Shown in pieces: positions 24,981-33,761 of a stretch of DNA of 36,894 nt (positions within the stretch are counted from its first letter, which is position 1; each line of letters begins with the position of its first letter). The notes under the pieces are model-generated. The model did not search any database. It had not been told where the DNA came from and worked only from the letters and a program-made list of their open reading frames with translations. The position numbers and the translations under genes were made by a program. Source of the stretch: Pontibacter qinzhouensis (lineage in GTDB: Bacteria; Bacteroidota; Bacteroidia; Cytophagales; Hymenobacteraceae); contig NZ_VRTY01000064.1 in the NCBI RefSeq assembly GCF_008017455.1, positions 1 to 36,894 on the forward strand, given 5' to 3'.

Positions 24981-26564
24981 TTAGTTTAATGGTATGTTGA
25001 ACTGATTCTCATTCACAGATTGCTGTTGAGCAGTGTTTTGATAATTCAGTCGTTTAACATCCAATACCTCAATAAACACTCTGTCTCCTTTCTGCGCTTT
25101 TGCTGCAAAGCTGGTAAGGTTAGCTGTAGGGCCATTCACCTCTGTCTGGTCTATTGGCTGGTTGCCCCTTACCAAATATGCTTTCCATTTAAACACCCGG
25201 AAGTTGGCATCTTTAGGAAGAAGTTGCTTAAAACCTTCATCAGCTACGGCGCGAATTTCTACTTGCCGTAAAGCGCTGGATGGCACGCCTCTTCTGATAT
25301 CAATTTTATTACCATTAACTAACGTTACCAGTTCTGGCTTTGGTATAGGGCGAACTTTAAACTTTTCAGAACCGATCGCGTTACCACCGCTGCTTACGCT
25401 AAGAGTTACCTCTGTTGAATTTGGCACAATGGTTACAAGACCTTTCTGAGCACCTTTAATAGCAGAACCGCCTGTGGCGCTAAAGCTAGGATCATAAATA
25501 GCTCCTAAAGCCGGCACCTGCACGTTCAACTCGTTGGCACATTGGTAGTAAAGTGCCTGAACAGAAGCAGACTGAACCTGAATTACAGGTTTTGCAACCA
25601 CATAACTTTCTTCTACAGGTAAAATCTCCTGCTCTCCTCCTTTGTCAATAATCACTTGACCTTTCCAGGTTTGCTTTGAGTTGCCGTCAGCATCGTAGTT
25701 AGAGGCTGCGGCAGTGAACTCAATTATACCTTTACCATCTACAACATTTACTGGCTTACCCTGGAATGTCATGCGTGGGGTAATGGCATCAGAAGACGCG
25801 GCAATAAACATTTCTGCTTTGTATTTTGTACCGGCAGCTACTGTTTTGGATTCAGCGCGGGCCATGGCAAAAATCTTTTCGAACTTCACAATGTCGGCAC
25901 CTACTTTCTGAGCTAAAGCTGATAAGGCATCTGCTTCGTACTTCAGTACCTCCGATTCTTTCTGGGAAAGAACTGCCAGGGCAGCTACCATGGGAGTTTC
26001 CTCGAAGTTCAGTTGGGCAAAGTCCTTGTTACGCTGTGCTCTGTCTCTGCTGGCAACCGGATCTTCAGAACCGCTCATAGCCAACTGTGGCATGTTCGGG
26101 TTGTACTGGCGCATAAACTTCGCGTACTCATCTAGCCGGTTTTTAAGCTCGTAAGCAGCACCGTTTTTCTTTCCTCCAATCATGGTGATGTTCACCACCT
26201 CGTTAGATCCCGGGTTTACGTAGTGCCCTTCTTCGTTTTCACCGCCTGTTTTCTCAACTAGTTCAGTTCTTAGTCCGCGGATGTATGCTATTAAATCTGA
26301 GGTCTTCTGGCGTATTTCCTGCGCGTTCTGAAGTACCTGCTTGTCGTTTGCTCTGTTGCCACCGTCGGCTACAGCTTTGGTTATATTAGATATTACGCCG
26401 GCATTATCCCCAATTGTCTTATCGTTCAGTTCCTTTAAACTATTATCAAGGAATTCGAACTTTAACAGGATAGCCGAGCTCACGTTAAGGGCGAGAAGTG
26501 CGGTCAGTACAAGGTACATCATACCGATCATCTTCTGCCGTGGCGTCTCTTTTCCTCCAGCCAT
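24981..26564 (-). CDS. gldM: T9SS motor protein GldM/PorM
   Basis: Inner-membrane motor component with a long periplasmic arm that transmits force from GldL to the GldK/GldN ring. 527 residues: a basic N-terminus, one membrane helix in KMIGMMYLVLTALLALNVSS (about residues 11-30) and then periplasmic domains D1 to D4, starting with the helical part up to about 215 and continuing as beta domains. N-terminal MAGGKETPRQKMIGMMY is typical. Lies 55 bp after gldL and 19 bp before gldN. Confidence 0.96.
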   Translation of the reverse strand: MAGGKETPRQKMIGMMYLVLTALLALNVSSAILLKFEFLDNSLKELNDKTIGDNAGVISNITKAVADGGNRANDKQVLQNAQEIRQKTSDLIAYIRGLRTELVEKTGGENEEGHYVNPGSNEVVNITMIGGKKNGAAYELKNRLDEYAKFMRQYNPNMPQLAMSGSEDPVASRDRAQRNKDFAQLNFEETPMVAALAVLSQKESEVLKYEADALSALAQKVGADIVKFEKIFAMARAESKTVAAGTKYKAEMFIAASSDAITPRMTFQGKPVNVVDGKGIIEFTAAASNYDADGNSKQTWKGQVIIDKGGEQEILPVEESYVVAKPVIQVQSASVQALYYQCANELNVQVPALGAIYDPSFSATGGSAIKGAQKGLVTIVPNSTEVTLSVSSGGNAIGSEKFKVRPIPKPELVTLVNGNKIDIRRGVPSSALRQVEIRAVADEGFKQLLPKDANFRVFKWKAYLVRGNQPIDQTEVNGPTANLTSFAAKAQKGDRVFIEVLDVKRLNYQNTAQQQSVNENQFNIPLN

Positions 26565-26619
26565 TTTTTATACTGTTACTTTTTTAAATTAAAAGTTAAA
26601 TCTTAAATGATCAGAGAAG

Positions 26620-27423
26620 TTAGCCCTTCATGGCTGTCAGCATGTTACCATACACTGTGTTAAGTGAATGTAAGTTCTGCGTTAATCGGGACACTTCCTG
26701 CTTGAATTGCTCTGTGTCTTTGCTGGCATCTGTCAGGTTTTCCATGGCAATGCTAAGGTTACCATAGAATTTGTTCATGGCTTTCAGGTGGTTGTTAGCA
26801 TCCTGCAGTTCCATTTCGTACACAGCGTTTAGAGCACCTAGGTTTCTGGTCATGCTTTGTACCTGCTTGTGGTACTCCTGAGCATCTTTGGTAGAGCCTG
26901 CCATTTGCGATATAGCATTGGCTGTAGCGGTGTAGGCTTCGTTTATTTTTGTAAGAGAATCAGCGGCTGCTTTCACTTTAACAGTATAGTCTTGTGTAAC
27001 AGCAGTTGCCTGCGACAAGTCAGCCATCTGGCCGGTAACGGTTGTCAGCTTGTTGAAACCGGCACCCAGTCTGTTAATGGCTTCTGGTGTGATATCCGCA
27101 TCACGGAACATATCATCAAGCTTTTTAGTAGCAGAAGGTCCACCGGAAACGGCAGCTGTTGCAGGCACTAAGCCTTCGCCAACGTAATCATCTGCTAACT
27201 GCGGGTAAACTCTGGCCCAATCTGGTTCGTGACCTTGTGGCTGAAAAGCACTTAATGCGAAAATAACGGCCTCTGTACTAAGACCAACGATTAGCATTAA
27301 ATCGGCTCCTGCCCAGTGCTGAATTTTAAATAATGCACCAACGATAACGACAGCCGCACCAAGACCATATATTTTGGGCATTAATACGTCGTATAAAAAA
27401 CTGCGACCTTTAGCTTTACTCAT
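26620..27423 (-). CDS. gldL: T9SS motor protein GldL/PorL
   Basis: Cytoplasmic-membrane partner of GldM. 267 residues: two membrane helices (about residues 17-35 and 42-60) with the conserved FKIQHWAGAD loop between, and a membrane-buried Glu51 in STEAVIF that corresponds to the glutamate proposed to conduct protons in F. johnsoniae GldL. The cytoplasmic remainder is helical and coiled-coil-like, with repeated MTRNLGALNAVYEMEL and LTQNLHSLNTVYGNML segments. It lies between gldK and gldM. Confidence 0.96.
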   Translation of the reverse strand: MSKAKGRSFLYDVLMPKIYGLGAAVVIVGALFKIQHWAGADLMLIVGLSTEAVIFALSAFQPQGHEPDWARVYPQLADDYVGEGLVPATAAVSGGPSATKKLDDMFRDADITPEAINRLGAGFNKLTTVTGQMADLSQATAVTQDYTVKVKAAADSLTKINEAYTATANAISQMAGSTKDAQEYHKQVQSMTRNLGALNAVYEMELQDANNHLKAMNKFYGNLSIAMENLTDASKDTEQFKQEVSRLTQNLHSLNTVYGNMLTAMKG

Positions 27424-27514
27424 GTTACTTGTTAATTTTTTTTGTGAATGATTAGAGTTATTGTTTGTTTTATTAGCTTTCTTAAAGCTAGAGGTTAATT
27501 GTTGTTTATTCAGA

Positions 27515-28534
27515 TTATCTTAGTTCACGTCCGGATGATCTTCCGATATAGATCATGGTATTTCTGAAGCCGATATAGGATCGTGATGAGTCCTGGAATT
27601 CGAAGTTACGGGTACCGGTTTCCAGGTAGTAGGCAATATCTTTCCAGGAGCCGCCTCTTACCACTTTGCGAGGTTCGTTATCATCTCTGTAAACCGGGTT
27701 CAGGTCCCATACTACCGGAACAGTCGCATCGTAGTAAGCATCTTCGCACCACTCCGATACGTTACCTGCCATATCATAGAGGCCAAAGTCGTTAGGGAAA
27801 AATTGTGCAACAGGAGCGGTGTAAGTAAAGCCGTCGCTGTAGTAGTCTCCGCGGCCTGGTTTAAAGTTAGCCAGGAGGCAACCTTTAGCGTTGCGCAGGT
27901 AAGGTCCACCCCAAGGGTAAACTGCCATATCGCGGCCACCTCGTGCGGCATACTCCCATTCTGCCTCAGATGGCAAACGGAAAGCTGGTAACGGAGCCAG
28001 TCCCTCTTCTGAATTTGCCTGGTTTTTAAGTTTTGTGCGCCACTCGCTGAAGTACTTGGCAGCAAACCAGTCTACACCTACAACCGGGTAATCATCAAAA
28101 GCAGGATGCGAGAAATAATATTCCATTAAGGGGTCGCCCATGTGGTAGGTAAAATCCCTTACCCACACTGTGGTATCCGGATAAAGCTGCGTCATCACGA
28201 ATTCTTCACCAAGCACATCAATAGAGTCTTCCACCATTACATTGATAAACTGACGGTACTCATTATTTGTAATCTCAGTCTCATCCATGTAAAAGCCACC
28301 AATGGTTACCTGCTTGTTCAGGTTGGCCATAGAGGCTGCTATATCCTGGTCTGCCTGCCCCATGTGGAATGTGCCTCCAGGGCACGGCACCATACCATAA
28401 GGCACCTCCTGTGGGTTATACTCCGGGCGGTCCTCTGCTCCGACAAGGTCACCTTGGGGTCCTCTTCTCATTCCGCAGCTTGCCAGCAATACCACCGCCA
28501 AAGCAAAGGAAGACAGCTTTATTAGTTTGTTCAT
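27515..28534 (-). CDS. gldK: T9SS ring lipoprotein GldK/PorK
   Basis: Outer-membrane-attached lipoprotein that forms the periplasmic ring with GldN. 339 residues: lipobox LASC (Cys20) and a formylglycine-generating-enzyme-like fold (about 50-335), shown by CPGGTFHMGQ, ITNNEYRQFI, PSEAEWEYAARGG, GNVSEWCEDAY and VVRGGSWKD. In this family the fold is structural rather than enzymatic. It is the first gene of the gld run with a TATATTTG box about 60 bp upstream; the spacer to gldL is 91 bp. Confidence 0.96.
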   Translation of the reverse strand: MNKLIKLSSFALAVVLLASCGMRRGPQGDLVGAEDRPEYNPQEVPYGMVPCPGGTFHMGQADQDIAASMANLNKQVTIGGFYMDETEITNNEYRQFINVMVEDSIDVLGEEFVMTQLYPDTTVWVRDFTYHMGDPLMEYYFSHPAFDDYPVVGVDWFAAKYFSEWRTKLKNQANSEEGLAPLPAFRLPSEAEWEYAARGGRDMAVYPWGGPYLRNAKGCLLANFKPGRGDYYSDGFTYTAPVAQFFPNDFGLYDMAGNVSEWCEDAYYDATVPVVWDLNPVYRDDNEPRKVVRGGSWKDIAYYLETGTRNFEFQDSSRSYIGFRNTMIYIGRSSGRELR

Positions 28535-28593
28535 GATAATTTTAAAAAGGTAAATTTTTGAGTATTAGTTCCTGCACACTTTTTCTGATGTAG

Positions 28594-28601
28594 CAAATAT
28601 A
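28594..28601 (-). promoter_or_regulatory. Bacteroidota -7 box (TATATTTG) for gldKLMN
   Basis: Minus-strand TATATTTG, 59 bp before the gldK ATG. A TTG 23 bp further upstream could be a -33 element. It suggests gldK-N can be transcribed independently of porP/sprF. Confidence 0.5.
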
Positions 28602-28896
28602 TATTATTTGAAAATAATAAAAAACAATTACAGACTTTACTGAAAGTATTATTTTTCAACGACTGATAAAAAAATTTAGTATTAATTACAAGTAAATTTT
28701 ATCTGCACTTTTTCAAGAGATTATTAAATTAGCATAATGCAAACTAATGCCATTTAACACCTATTCAAATCAGTTAATTGCTTGTCTGCTACTGCACAAA
28801 AACGATTCCATAAGTAAATAATACTACTTATATATCTAATTTTGTTTCCGGATTAGCGATGTTATAATTACACAAATTTCTTTTTAATCGTTCTAT

Positions 28897-28926
28897 TAAT
28901 AAATACCTGTTTCTAGGTATTTATTA
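28897..28926. other. Perfect 12-bp AT-rich hairpin after porP/sprF
   Basis: TAATAAATACCT pairs perfectly with AGGTATTTATTA around a 6-nt loop. It lies about 78 bp past the porP/sprF stop. It lacks a U-run, so it could be a weak terminator, an RNA end, or a protein-binding palindrome. Confidence 0.6.
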
Positions 28927-29003
28927 GACTTATGCCCAAAGCCGGTTTTCCGCCTCTGCTCCACTCTCAAGCGGCCATAAAAAGTATTGCCCATAAAGAA
29001 TTT

Positions 29004-29963
29004 CTATCTCATGAAATTGTATCGTGGAGTGCGGATTGGCGGTTTTACTCTTGGTGCTGGCTCAGGTAAACGGTAGGAGAGCATTACCTCATGTGATGTT
29101 GGCGCTTTGGCCGACCTGTTTATGGTTATAAAATCAAAAGCGTATCCAACCCGCAGTGAGTTGTTTTGTAACATTGAAATTCCGACCAAGGCCCCAAATG
29201 CTTCCTGATCCCTGAAGTTAAGGCCTGCCCAGTATTTGTCATCAAATGTAAGCCGCGCCCCCACGTCGAAAGAAAACGTTTCGGTATCGTGTTTTACCAA
29301 GGCTGTGGGCGTTAAGGTTAACATGCTTGTTAAGGGTAAGTGGTAACCTGCTGTTAAATAAATGTGGTTTTCGCCTAACACTTTTCCTGTGCCTGTATTT
29401 GTTGAGTCTGCGAATTCGAACTGGGCTCGCAGCAGGTTCGTAACACCACCTCCTGCATAAAAAGTTTCAGATTCGTACCACAATCCTGCGCCTATATCAT
29501 ATTTAGTATCAGAGCTGTTATACGGTATGCTGGGGTCGCCCGGATCAATGGCTCTGTAATTTCCTTTTTTAATATTATTAATATTACCCTGCACGCCTAT
29601 ACCCAGTTTTCCTTCCCCGATATTCAGGTGATACGAGTACGAGATAGCCGCATTGGTAACGCTCATGTTTGCCACCCTGTCCCGGACCAGCTGCAGCCCA
29701 ACACCACCCTTCAGCAGAGCTACTGGTGTGTGAGCCGTTAACAGCAGCGTCTGTGGAGAGCCGCCATCGTCGAAGCTTGCGTTATACCCCAGCCATTGGT
29801 ACCGGTACAGCGACATAACTTCCGGCCTGTTGGTAATGCCGGCATAGGCAGGGCTAATGAACATGCCATTAAAACCGTAATGACCAAATTGTGGTTGTTG
29901 CTGGGCCCAGGCGTATGTCTGACAGAAGAGCATCAATAAGAGCAAGGGTAGAAGCTTTCTCAT
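29004..29963 (-). CDS. PorP/SprF family type IX secretion membrane protein
   Basis: Outer-membrane beta-barrel accessory of the type IX system. 319 residues: signal peptide ending AWAQQ, then QPQFGHYGFNGMFISPAYAGI, the hallmark start of PorP/SprF proteins, followed by alternating strands and a final MLSYRLPEP. Placed directly upstream of gldK on the same strand, as porP is next to porK in other Bacteroidota, but with a 469-bp spacer. A canonical promoter lies in front of it. Many paralogs exist in such genomes, so I cannot say whether this is the core PorP or an SprF partner of one substrate. Confidence 0.92.
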   Translation of the reverse strand: MRKLLPLLLLMLFCQTYAWAQQQPQFGHYGFNGMFISPAYAGITNRPEVMSLYRYQWLGYNASFDDGGSPQTLLLTAHTPVALLKGGVGLQLVRDRVANMSVTNAAISYSYHLNIGEGKLGIGVQGNINNIKKGNYRAIDPGDPSIPYNSSDTKYDIGAGLWYESETFYAGGGVTNLLRAQFEFADSTNTGTGKVLGENHIYLTAGYHLPLTSMLTLTPTALVKHDTETFSFDVGARLTFDDKYWAGLNFRDQEAFGALVGISMLQNNSLRVGYAFDFITINRSAKAPTSHEVMLSYRLPEPAPRVKPPIRTPRYNFMR

Positions 29964-30013
29964 AGTTTATAATAAGAGGCGAAAATATGAAGACATAAAC
30001 GCAAGCTATTGAT

Positions 30014-30043
30014 CAAATATAACCATTAATGTGAAAACGCAAA
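30014..30043 (-). promoter_or_regulatory. Canonical Bacteroidota promoter for porP/sprF
   Basis: Minus-strand TTTG (30040-30043), 18-bp spacer, TATATTTG (30014-30021): both elements at the spacing expected for the Bacteroidota primary sigma factor. The -33 element lies inside the stem of the hemD terminator. Confidence 0.65.
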
Positions 30044-30082
30044 AGCGTGTAGCCACTGAGTTGCCACACGCATTTGCGTTTT
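30034..30082 (-). terminator. Terminator of hemD
   Basis: Long inverted repeat: AAAACGCAAA-a-GCGTGT pairs with ACACGC-a-TTTGCGTTTT, with a further GC/GC pair near the loop. It lies 38 bp after the hemD stop and has A-runs and T-runs at both ends, so it may act in both directions. Confidence 0.85.
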
Positions 30083-30119
30083 AAGTAGTATGGAGAAATA
30101 AACTAAAAGTTACAATAGT

Positions 30120-30926
30120 TTACTCATTTTTTGTGCCTTGCTTGTGTTCTTGAATATAAACTTCAATTGCTCCGGTCATAGATGGGGCATTTGGCATAGG
30201 CGCTTCAATATCCAACTCTAAGTTTGCATCGCGGACAGCCTTGGCTGTTGTAGGTCCAAACGCTGCAATCCGGGTATTATTTTGCTTAAAATTAGGAAAG
30301 TTAGCAAATAGCGAGGTTATACCTGAAGGACTGAAGAAAGCAATGCAGTCGTAAGTCACATCATCTAGGTCAGATAGGTCGGCTGCTACTGTTTTGTAAA
30401 TAACGGCTTCGGTGTGTTTTATCTTGTTTGCCTCCAGAAACTCAGGAATGTCTTCTTTGCGGATATTGGAGCAAGGGAACAGGAATTTCTCTGTTTTGTG
30501 CTTTTTAATTACCTCAAAAAGATCTTTTGCTGTTTTCTCGCCAACAAATAACTTCCGTTTTCGCAGCACAATATACTTTTGCAGGTAATAGGCCGTTTGA
30601 TCAGAAATACAAAAGTATTTCATGTCGGCTGGCATTTCTATTTTGCTCTCCTGGCAAATTCTGAAAAAGTGATCTACGGCATTGCGGCTTGTAAAAATAA
30701 TAGCAGTATGCGCCAGTATATCTACTTTATCTTTTCTGAAATCTTTATACGGCACCGGCTCCACTTCTATAAAAGCTCTGAAGTCTACCTTGATACCATG
30801 TTTTTCCGCAATAGACAGGTAAGGAGAATTGTCAGTTGTGGGCTGCGGTTGTGTTACAAGAATACTCTTAATCGGAATGCTATGCCTATTTGGGTTTATG
30901 CCCGCGTTTTCATTGCTGTCAGCCAT
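30120..30926 (-). CDS. hemD: Uroporphyrinogen-III synthase
   Basis: Closes hydroxymethylbilane into uroporphyrinogen III in haem and sirohaem synthesis. 268 residues, a low-identity family recognised here by the N-terminal KSILVTQPQP, the HTAIIFTSRNAVDHFF segment (about 73-88), DQTAYYLQKY, FLFPCSNIRKEDIPEFL, VIYKTV, and the C-terminal CIAFFSPSGITSLF and IAAFGPTTAKAVRDANL, in the right order for two alternating domains. It follows the DUF4271 gene by about 55 bp and is ended by a strong terminator. Confidence 0.92.
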   Translation of the reverse strand: MADSNENAGINPNRHSIPIKSILVTQPQPTTDNSPYLSIAEKHGIKVDFRAFIEVEPVPYKDFRKDKVDILAHTAIIFTSRNAVDHFFRICQESKIEMPADMKYFCISDQTAYYLQKYIVLRKRKLFVGEKTAKDLFEVIKKHKTEKFLFPCSNIRKEDIPEFLEANKIKHTEAVIYKTVAADLSDLDDVTYDCIAFFSPSGITSLFANFPNFKQNNTRIAAFGPTTAKAVRDANLELDIEAPMPNAPSMTGAIEVYIQEHKQGTKNE

Positions 30927-30981
30927 ATAATGAGGTTATTTAAATGTTGACCTGCTCTCCTCTGGCGGCTCTTACTTCACT

Positions 30982-32154
30982 TTAATAGTTAAAAACTATA
31001 AGTTTTAGAATAATTGCCAGCGGAATCACTTCTGTGGCGCAAAGGTATGAAAATAAATGCAAATTAAGTACAGAGGCCTTTTTATTTACGGTCGTAAATA
31101 TTCTTATAATTGTAAAAATCAGCAATAAAGTAACAGCCAGATTCGATATTAGAAGTACCGTTTCGGGCTGCGTTATGTTAAAGCTGAGGTACAGCAGCAT
31201 GATAACCGGCAGCAGCATTCCCCAAAAAAGTATGGTTCGCAGAAACTCGCGGTACTGCAACAGCACCAACTGCTCCAGGCCGAAAATGAACCCCATGATC
31301 CGTAGAAATAAGTACTTAATTAAGATGAACAGGAAAATAGCAACAGAGTAAAAAAGTATTTTCGTGGTTATATCTGCCTCTGAAACAGGGAACAACCTGT
31401 TAAACAATACAAAGTGCTGTACATTAGTATGAATGGCCCCTATGAGCAGTGCCAGCGACAACGAAAAGGTAAGGATAAACAATATAACCGACCAGGTAAT
31501 AGGCTTCGATAAAAAGCCCTGCTCGATGCTGGAGTGGCTGAAGCTGCCCAGACTGAAAATATCATTAAAATCAGAAGGGAAGGATGCTTTTAGCGCCCCG
31601 TACAGCAGCCCTATCAGCAGCAGAAATAGAATAAATACATTCTGATTCACAATTTCGCGGACCATAACTGAAAAGGGTCTCTGCACCGATTGTTGCTGGT
31701 TTTCCTGCTCCTGCACTTTATTTTTAAAGGTACTTACATCGGGGTGCTGGTACGGATGCCAGACGGTAAGCAAATATCGGCCTTCTACTGGCTTTACTCT
31801 GTTCAGGTAAGCTGTCAGGTCCAGCGAATAATTCAAGGCCGAGTCTGCCACAAAAATAAGCTGGTTATTGAGGTAAACGCACTGCTCTTTTTTAGCTGTG
31901 AAGCTAATGGCAAAGGGTTGGGCCGGCGTAATAGAAACCCACTGGTGCACCGCGTTATAGTCTGTATGCAGATCAGCTATATACGGAGACAATTGTGTAG
32001 CGCCCGGCTCATACACCAGCCAGTTATCGTTAATAGTATTTTTCTGATCGAGCGGCAGCACCTGCGCCTGCAAAGGAGCGGCAACGCCTGTTACAAGCAC
32101 CAACCATAAAATACAGGAACACCAGCAAAGGTTAGACTTTTGCTTTAGCAACAC
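30982..32154 (-). CDS. DUF4271 family membrane protein
   Basis: About 390 residues: a signal peptide ending LQAQ, a periplasmic beta-rich part (about 35-145 with a YLNNQLIFVADSALNYSLDL stretch), and five to seven membrane helices to the C-terminus, with the closing ATEVIPLAIILKLIVF typical of DUF4271. Function unknown. Start codon is uncertain: the frame opens with GTG at 32181 and has GTG at 32154 or TTG at 32151, both of which place the basic residues right before the signal helix; I use 32154. The gene overlaps the 3' end of the WecA-like gene and precedes hemD by 55 bp, so these three genes are probably one transcript. Confidence 0.82.
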   Translation of the reverse strand: MLLKQKSNLCWCSCILWLVLVTGVAAPLQAQVLPLDQKNTINDNWLVYEPGATQLSPYIADLHTDYNAVHQWVSITPAQPFAISFTAKKEQCVYLNNQLIFVADSALNYSLDLTAYLNRVKPVEGRYLLTVWHPYQHPDVSTFKNKVQEQENQQQSVQRPFSVMVREIVNQNVFILFLLLIGLLYGALKASFPSDFNDIFSLGSFSHSSIEQGFLSKPITWSVILFILTFSLSLALLIGAIHTNVQHFVLFNRLFPVSEADITTKILFYSVAIFLFILIKYLFLRIMGFIFGLEQLVLLQYREFLRTILFWGMLLPVIMLLYLSFNITQPETVLLISNLAVTLLLIFTIIRIFTTVNKKASVLNLHLFSYLCATEVIPLAIILKLIVFNY

Positions 32155-33187
32155 GCTGCGGACTTCGCGATTTGTAAACACCTAAAATAACACTTAACAC
32201 AACCGAAAACGACAGCAACATAAGCAGTACACCTACATTACCCCAACTTGCAAAATTAAACGCAAACATAATAACAAGCACATTCACAAACGCCAGAATC
32301 AGGACGGTACTAATCTGGCTGAACCCCATAGCAAGTAGCCGGTGGTGAATGTGGTTCTTATCTGGGGCAAAGGGAGACTTGCCTTTCAGAATCCGGATGA
32401 TGGAGACACGGAGCGTATCGAAGAGTGGCACAAACAAAACACCCAAGGCAACAGAAGGCGAGGACGGCACGGCACGCATTTCAATAAACTGAATTGCCAG
32501 AATAGACACAATGAAACCACACAGCAGCGAACCGGTATCGCCCATAAATATGGTTGCTTTATGAAAGTTGTACCTCAAAAAGCCCAGTATACCGCCAATC
32601 AGGCAAAAAGCAACGGTAGCATAATTGCCGTAAGCGGCACCACCATACAAATAGAAGTAAACGCCAAACGTCATGCTGATGATGAGCACCATGCTGCCTG
32701 CCAGTCCGTCAAGCCCATCGATCAGGTTTATGGCGTTGGTTACACCTACAATCACTAAAAAAGTAAACCCGTAGCTCATGCCGATCTGCAATTCCCCTAT
32801 ACCGAAAATACCCTGAAAGCTCGTGATCCGGATATCGGCCATGAACATGACAATACCTGTAGCCAGCAACTGCACGGCAAACTTCTTTAGCGCCGACAGA
32901 GTAATTAAATCGTCCTGGAGCCCGATAAAGAACAGGATAATGCAGCTGGCCAGCAACTGCTGCACGCCGTTGTTGAGATCTGTAAAAATAGTGAGCGCCG
33001 ACATAAAGCCTGCAAAAACGGCCACTCCGCCAAGTCGGGGGGTAAGCGTTTCGTGCACGGTGCGCAGGTTAGGCTGATCCAGAATGTTCTTAAGGTGCGC
33101 CACCCGGATAATAGAGGGAACAGCAAAAATGGCAATAAGAAAAGCCCAGCTAGAAGTAAGGAAAAGGGGCAGTAGTTTCTGTTCCAT
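32132..33187 (-). CDS. WecA/MraY-type undecaprenyl-phosphate sugar-phosphate transferase
   Basis: Polytopic enzyme that moves a sugar-1-phosphate (in WecA, GlcNAc-1-P) from its UDP form to undecaprenyl phosphate, starting O-antigen, capsule or wall glycan synthesis. About 351 residues with 10-11 helices. Motifs: GLQDDLITLSALKKF (Asp-Asp, about 95-110), NAINLIDGLDGLAGS (about 160-175), FMGDTGSLLCGF and the cytoplasmic DKNHIHHRLL, whose histidines fit WecA-type enzymes rather than MraY. The frame extends to a TTG at 33202; ATG at 33187 (MEQKLLPLF) is preferred. It overlaps the next gene. Confidence 0.9.
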   Translation of the reverse strand: MEQKLLPLFLTSSWAFLIAIFAVPSIIRVAHLKNILDQPNLRTVHETLTPRLGGVAVFAGFMSALTIFTDLNNGVQQLLASCIILFFIGLQDDLITLSALKKFAVQLLATGIVMFMADIRITSFQGIFGIGELQIGMSYGFTFLVIVGVTNAINLIDGLDGLAGSMVLIISMTFGVYFYLYGGAAYGNYATVAFCLIGGILGFLRYNFHKATIFMGDTGSLLCGFIVSILAIQFIEMRAVPSSPSVALGVLFVPLFDTLRVSIIRILKGKSPFAPDKNHIHHRLLAMGFSQISTVLILAFVNVLVIMFAFNFASWGNVGVLLMLLSFSVVLSVILGVYKSRSPQRVAKAKV

Positions 33188-33356
33188 AAGCTCGTGATGC
33201 AAAGCAAAGACCGCTGTCTAAACTTTTACTAGTATGTATTAAGTACTGTTTTTTAGGCTAAGAGACAAATCTTCAAAAGGCAAACACTTTCTTCTGAAGA
33301 GATAAAAAACGCTGATGTGTCGAATAACAACAGATAAACCAATATAGTTTACAAGC

Positions 33357-33761
33357 TTATGAATGAAGCACCCCTTGCATTTGTAACATGCTTATTTCTA
33401 TTAGGTTATCTTCTGTAATAGATTCAGGCACAAAGATAAACTTCTTATCATATATATTGTTACCAACATAATAGCTTACCCAGTACTCGTTGTTAAGGTG
33501 AAAGATGCCCGGATCTATGGGCTCGATCTGCACAAAGCTTTTGGCTTCTACCTGCTCAAACATATGTCGTAAGGTAGATGTTTTAACTTCAGCACCATCT
33601 ATTACCCCATATCCGGTAGAAGCAATAAGTACATTTGTAAGCGCGTGCGCATTGTTATTGATAAGGTACACATTCCATGTCGGAGCTCCCAACTCATCAG
33701 GCGAGGTAGCTACAGCAATAGAAATTCCTTCTACCAATCCGAAATCAATATCCTTTTTCAT
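33357..33761 (-). CDS. Conserved small cytoplasmic protein of unknown function
   Basis: 134 residues, no signal or membrane helix. It reads as a small beta-rich domain with TWNVYLINNN, LIASTGYG, KTSTLRHMFEQV, EYWVSYYVGNNIYDKKFIFVPE. I recognise this as a conserved Bacteroidota family, and some of its members carry an unjustified phenylalanyl-tRNA synthetase name; nothing here supports that name. It begins 17 bp inside the lipB 3' end, so translation is probably coupled. Function unknown. Confidence 0.8.
   Translation of the reverse strand: MKKDIDFGLVEGISIAVATSPDELGAPTWNVYLINNNAHALTNVLIASTGYGVIDGAEVKTSTLRHMFEQVEAKSFVQIEPIDPGIFHLNNEYWVSYYVGNNIYDKKFIFVPESITEDNLIEISMLQMQGVLHS

Larger units (their letters stand above)
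28535..29003. other. AT-rich spacer between porP/sprF and gldK
   Basis: No gene is visible. It holds the gldK -7 box (28594-28601) and a perfect AT-rich 12-bp hairpin (28897-28926). Base composition is much richer in A and T than the flanking genes. Confidence 0.6.

Noticed and set aside
33357..33761. Phenylalanyl-tRNA synthetase fragment
   Set aside because: Name sometimes attached to this small family; no aminoacyl-tRNA synthetase motif is present in the 134 residues.
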